A DNA stretch of 64,000 nt, taken from Andrena cerasifolii. Taxonomy: Eukaryota; Arthropoda; Insecta; Hymenoptera; Andrenidae. Position 1 is the first letter of the stretch. Every line of letters starts with the position of its first letter. The stretch covers positions 8,643,011 through 8,707,010 of the forward strand of contig NC_135125.1 of assembly GCF_050908995.1 (NCBI RefSeq), written 5' to 3'. Shown here piece by piece: positions 61,217 through 64,000 of this stretch. Both the position numbers and the translations under genes were made by a program. Under the pieces are notes generated by a model. It made no database searches, was not told the DNA's origin, and worked only from the letters and a program-made list of their open reading frames with translations.

Positions 61217-63646
61217 TTAATACATTCTATGCCTCGGCCTATAGGACCTCCTCGTCTTCCTCGTGTTAGAATTCTTACCCGTATTAATCAAATTTTCGAC
61301 CTGACCTGATTCCTTACTATTATTAAAATCGAAGCGAGGCAAAGTATCGCACGCCTCCGTCGGAAAATTTTCATTCCGATCGTTCGCGGTACGTTCCAAT
61401 TTCAATGGCTTGTTAGACGCCGATCGTTTAGCTACTTGATCTTCAGTCCCCAGAATTCGTCGAAAGCCTTTCGCTAGTGGTGTCCGGCGATTTCTCCTTG
61501 GTCCTCTTCTCCCATACCGTCTCTTTGTCGAGAGTGTATTATTCAGTCGGCTCATGAAAGTTATCGAAGTCACCGACAATCTGTCCTGGTCCGTGACACT
61601 AATATTAACGTTTGCCAAGTTATCGGATCCGTCTGCATACTCGCCACTATCTGATATCGTGTGCTTCGAGTTCTTATCAGATCTCGAGTACTTCGAGCGT
61701 CTGATTCCTGCCTTTTCGTCACTGGTGGTCGAGGTAACGCTACATTCGACCTTCCACTCCTTATCTTCGCTTTCGTTATTGTGCCTCGTTCGATTTACAC
61801 AATCGCGATTACGGTTAATCGTCGGTGTCTCCTTACACTCTCCTTTTGCTAAGTCGCCGTTAGTAGCATAAAACCGGTTACGCCGAGTGGAGCCTCTTTT
61901 CAGCCTTCTCCATTCTTTTCTCGTAATACTATTATAGACATTTGTCGAAGCATTTCGAGTATCTCCCATTTCCTTCCCACCGATTCCCAGAATTCCCTTT
62001 CTCTCCGCGGCATCGTCGCCACGTTCATTTTCCGTTCGGATTTCGTCAGCATTCTTGTTGCCAGCGTCATTTCGCTGTTCAATGGTCGTCGAATGTGGCG
62101 ATCGCTCATGGTCACGCTTAGAAGTAAACCTTTTGCTCTCCCGGCACGTGCAATTGGCATTCGTGGAATTACACCGAGCATTATTCCTTTGTCTCCGCGC
62201 CTTGGGGCATTTCGATAAACAGTTCGCGGCTCTGTTATACTTCACGTCCTTTTCGTTTCCAGACTTCTTGTCTGGCTGGTTGCGGACGGCCGTACATGCC
62301 TTTCGATCGATAGTGTTCGAGGAAATCCTCAGATAAGGGCTGCCGCAATGATAGCAGATAAATTTTAAGTCTCTCTCGCAGACTATCGTGCTTCTCGTTT
62401 CGACACGATTTTTCACCATCAGACCGTCGAGCCGTTGCTTCGCTTTCTGCATTCGCGTCCGCTTGCAAATCTCCTCGCACGCGACGGCTTTGTGCTTTAT
62501 AGACTTGTTCGAATCTGGTACGCAGACGTCTATTTTCTTCCCGGAGCAATCTACCCTTCGTGTACCCTCGCGACGAGCATTCTCGCAACGATGGCAGAGC
62601 ACGTAGTTTGATGTATCCACCCCTTGCAATGGACTAACATAATTTTGTAACGGGCAGTTGCAGCAAACAACATTGGGGGACCTTTGAACGCTTTTCGTAG
62701 TCTCGTTTCCTTTATCTGGACTTTTTTGCAGTGGCCTCGTGTCATCGTATTTCACCCGACTCGGGTCCCCTTTTCGTCGAGTTCTACGCTCTTTTACCTT
62801 CTCATTATCCACGGGCTTTCCTTTTTCTCCATCCTTTCTCTGCTTCGATCTGAACCTCGACTTTCCCGCCAGAGGTAACTGATCGACATACTTCTTCCTG
62901 CTCCCCTTGACCTCCTTCAAAGTGTCCTCACTCTTTTGATGCATCCTCCATTCAACCCCCCGCAATTTCGAGTCATCCTCCCCATCTTGGGCCCCGTCCT
63001 TTTTACCGTCACAGTGCCTTCTCTTCACATTGCGCTCTGTTTCCGCCTCATCATCTCCGTCGTAATTGCACGCGTCCCGCGTGCCATTTCTTCTGGTGCG
63101 TCGCTGGCACAAGCACCTAACGGATCGTCGCTGAAGTAGAGACTCACTTTTCCATGGATCGGGAATCCCCTGCACGAAGGGCAGGCCCAGCTCGGTCCAC
63201 AGCACGTGTGTGGCGATGCAGCTGACGTAACATGGCATCGGACCTTTTTGCGTTGCACGTGCCTCCGTCGCACCGCAGAATCTCCTCATGGCTATGTATT
63301 CCCTCCATGCGTCTGGAATACCGTGCCGTTCGCCGCTGAAACCGGCATTCGCGACATTCGCGTTCTCACCGCGGCAAGGCGAAATCGCAACCAAGGGCTG
63401 CGTCCTCAATAACTTCAGCGCGGAAAATGGGCCGCGTATCACCTCGCGAACATCCAGGCGTTTATTTCTTCGAAGCCGTTTAGCGCAGGTCCACTCCTGC
63501 GTCCACTCGGTGCAGATTTTAAGCTGCCTCGAATCCCTTTTCCTTGCCCTCCTTTTACCGTCGCTCTGAGCATGATTGATAGGGCAGGCTTGTCGCTTCT
63601 TGGAACATCTCGTCACTGCGTTCCATGGGAGTTCGAAGACAAACAT
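61217..63646 (-). CDS. 809-residue basic orphan open frame with CXXC motifs
   Basis: Uninterrupted frame from ATG (63646) to TAA; family not recognised. Its length in ordinary-composition DNA makes chance unlikely. The first 170 residues look globular (GIPDAWREYIAMRRFCG, PCYVSCIATHVLWTELGLPF). Residues about 180-310 are a charged Lys/Arg/Asp/Glu linker. Paired cysteines follow: CCNC (328-331), CHRC (351-354), CYHC (431-434), CLSKC (476-480) and CTC (499-501), suggesting metal binding. The remainder is polar and Arg/Asn/Ser-rich, probably disordered, with runs such as RRYGRRGPRRNRR. No signal peptide or membrane segment. It might be one large exon of a spliced gene, since the upstream boundary lies near the window edge. 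Function not assigned. Confidence 0.55.
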   Translation of the reverse strand: MFVFELPWNAVTRCSKKRQACPINHAQSDGKRRARKRDSRQLKICTEWTQEWTCAKRLRRNKRLDVREVIRGPFSALKLLRTQPLVAISPCRGENANVANAGFSGERHGIPDAWREYIAMRRFCGATEARATQKGPMPCYVSCIATHVLWTELGLPFVQGIPDPWKSESLLQRRSVRCLCQRRTRRNGTRDACNYDGDDEAETERNVKRRHCDGKKDGAQDGEDDSKLRGVEWRMHQKSEDTLKEVKGSRKKYVDQLPLAGKSRFRSKQRKDGEKGKPVDNEKVKERRTRRKGDPSRVKYDDTRPLQKSPDKGNETTKSVQRSPNVVCCNCPLQNYVSPLQGVDTSNYVLCHRCENARREGTRRVDCSGKKIDVCVPDSNKSIKHKAVACEEICKRTRMQKAKQRLDGLMVKNRVETRSTIVCERDLKFICYHCGSPYLRISSNTIDRKACTAVRNQPDKKSGNEKDVKYNRAANCLSKCPKARRQRNNARCNSTNANCTCRESKRFTSKRDHERSPHSTTIEQRNDAGNKNADEIRTENERGDDAAERKGILGIGGKEMGDTRNASTNVYNSITRKEWRRLKRGSTRRNRFYATNGDLAKGECKETPTINRNRDCVNRTRHNNESEDKEWKVECSVTSTTSDEKAGIRRSKYSRSDKNSKHTISDSGEYADGSDNLANVNISVTDQDRLSVTSITFMSRLNNTLSTKRRYGRRGPRRNRRTPLAKGFRRILGTEDQVAKRSASNKPLKLERTANDRNENFPTEACDTLPRFDFNNSKESGQVENLINTGKNSNTRKTRRSYRPRHRMY

Positions 63647-64000
63647 GTATTACAAATAACGTCTTACGCAAATGCCCTGTATTTTCATGAAATTAGTGTG
63701 CTAGAAAGCGCAGAGTGAAGTAGAAAAAAAAGAGACCGACGTAGAAAAAGTAAATCAAGGTTTCTTACTGGCTTGACGCGTTGCGTAATTGGAATATTTC
63801 GTATGGCGGTTACAAAACAATCATCGGCGCGCGTTACGAAAGGGCAGCGTCTTACAAGTAATCCTTACAATGTAATTGTGATTATGTAACCGCATTTCGA
63901 GGATACTTCGTCCCTTGGGCAAACTTCTACGTTTGTTCGAAGTGGGATCAACGTTTTGGGATGAATTTCTGCTCGATGTGTCACTCGTGCGGTTTTACTT
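63647..64000. other. 354 bp at the right edge
   Basis: Upstream of the orphan frame; A-rich near 63720-63760. No exon or element recognised. Confidence 0.5.

Noticed and set aside
1..64000. Search for tRNA, rRNA, CRISPR or known microRNA
   Set aside because: No tRNA T-loop/box B pattern, rRNA signature, spaced direct repeats or familiar microRNA seed region was recognised by eye; covariance-model scanning would be decisive.

Overview
The window is eukaryotic nuclear DNA and most likely comes from a hymenopteran insect (an inference). Genes have short GT-AG introns and animal-specific products. There are no bacterial operons, rRNA or tRNA genes that I can recognise, and no CRISPR. CpG-rich intergenic DNA alternates with AT-rich introns, and many small non-autonomous DNA transposons and fold-back elements are scattered through it.

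Layout. 1-14.4 kb: no convincing protein-coding exon; GC-rich non-coding DNA (probably the upstream region or first intron of the next gene) with a TTAA-flanked element and a large AT-rich fold-back. 14.4-17.8 kb (+): a four-exon secreted or membrane-tethered protein resembling Protein unzipped. 20.6-21.0 kb (-): two clean exons resembling mitoguardin, with the rest not found. 21.9-24.8 kb (-): a complete SMARCAL1/Marcal1 annealing helicase in 11 exons. 25.5-27.1 kb (+): the PP2A activator PTPA in 8 exons. 27.7-29.0 kb (+): a single-exon BMP5-8/60A (gbb) ligand. 29.2-30.7 kb (-): alpha-methylacyl-CoA racemase in 5 exons. 31.8-33.3 kb (-): an unusual small zinc-finger gene built from tandemly duplicated symmetric exons. 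33.7-34.5 kb: three hairpin-forming inverted repeats in a row. 34.9-36.4 kb (+): Cyclin-Q. 37.4-39.2 kb (+): an acidic protein I cannot name. 41.0-42.4 kb (-): Sorting nexin-3. 43.5-51.7 kb (-): a complete NMDA receptor subunit 1 gene in 16 coding exons. 53.5-57.2 kb (+): an SLC16 monocarboxylate-type transporter. 58.2-59.0 kb (-): the C16orf87/UPF0547 homologue. 61.2-63.6 kb (-): an 809-residue basic, cysteine-containing orphan open frame.

The genes do not form one pathway; this is an ordinary gene-dense neighbourhood of housekeeping, signalling and neuronal genes. Splice models were built by hand. Every internal junction given below is GT-AG and keeps the frame unless stated. The strongest candidates for something undescribed are the duplicated-exon zinc-finger gene with one broken splice donor, the hairpin cluster beside it, and the 809-residue orphan.
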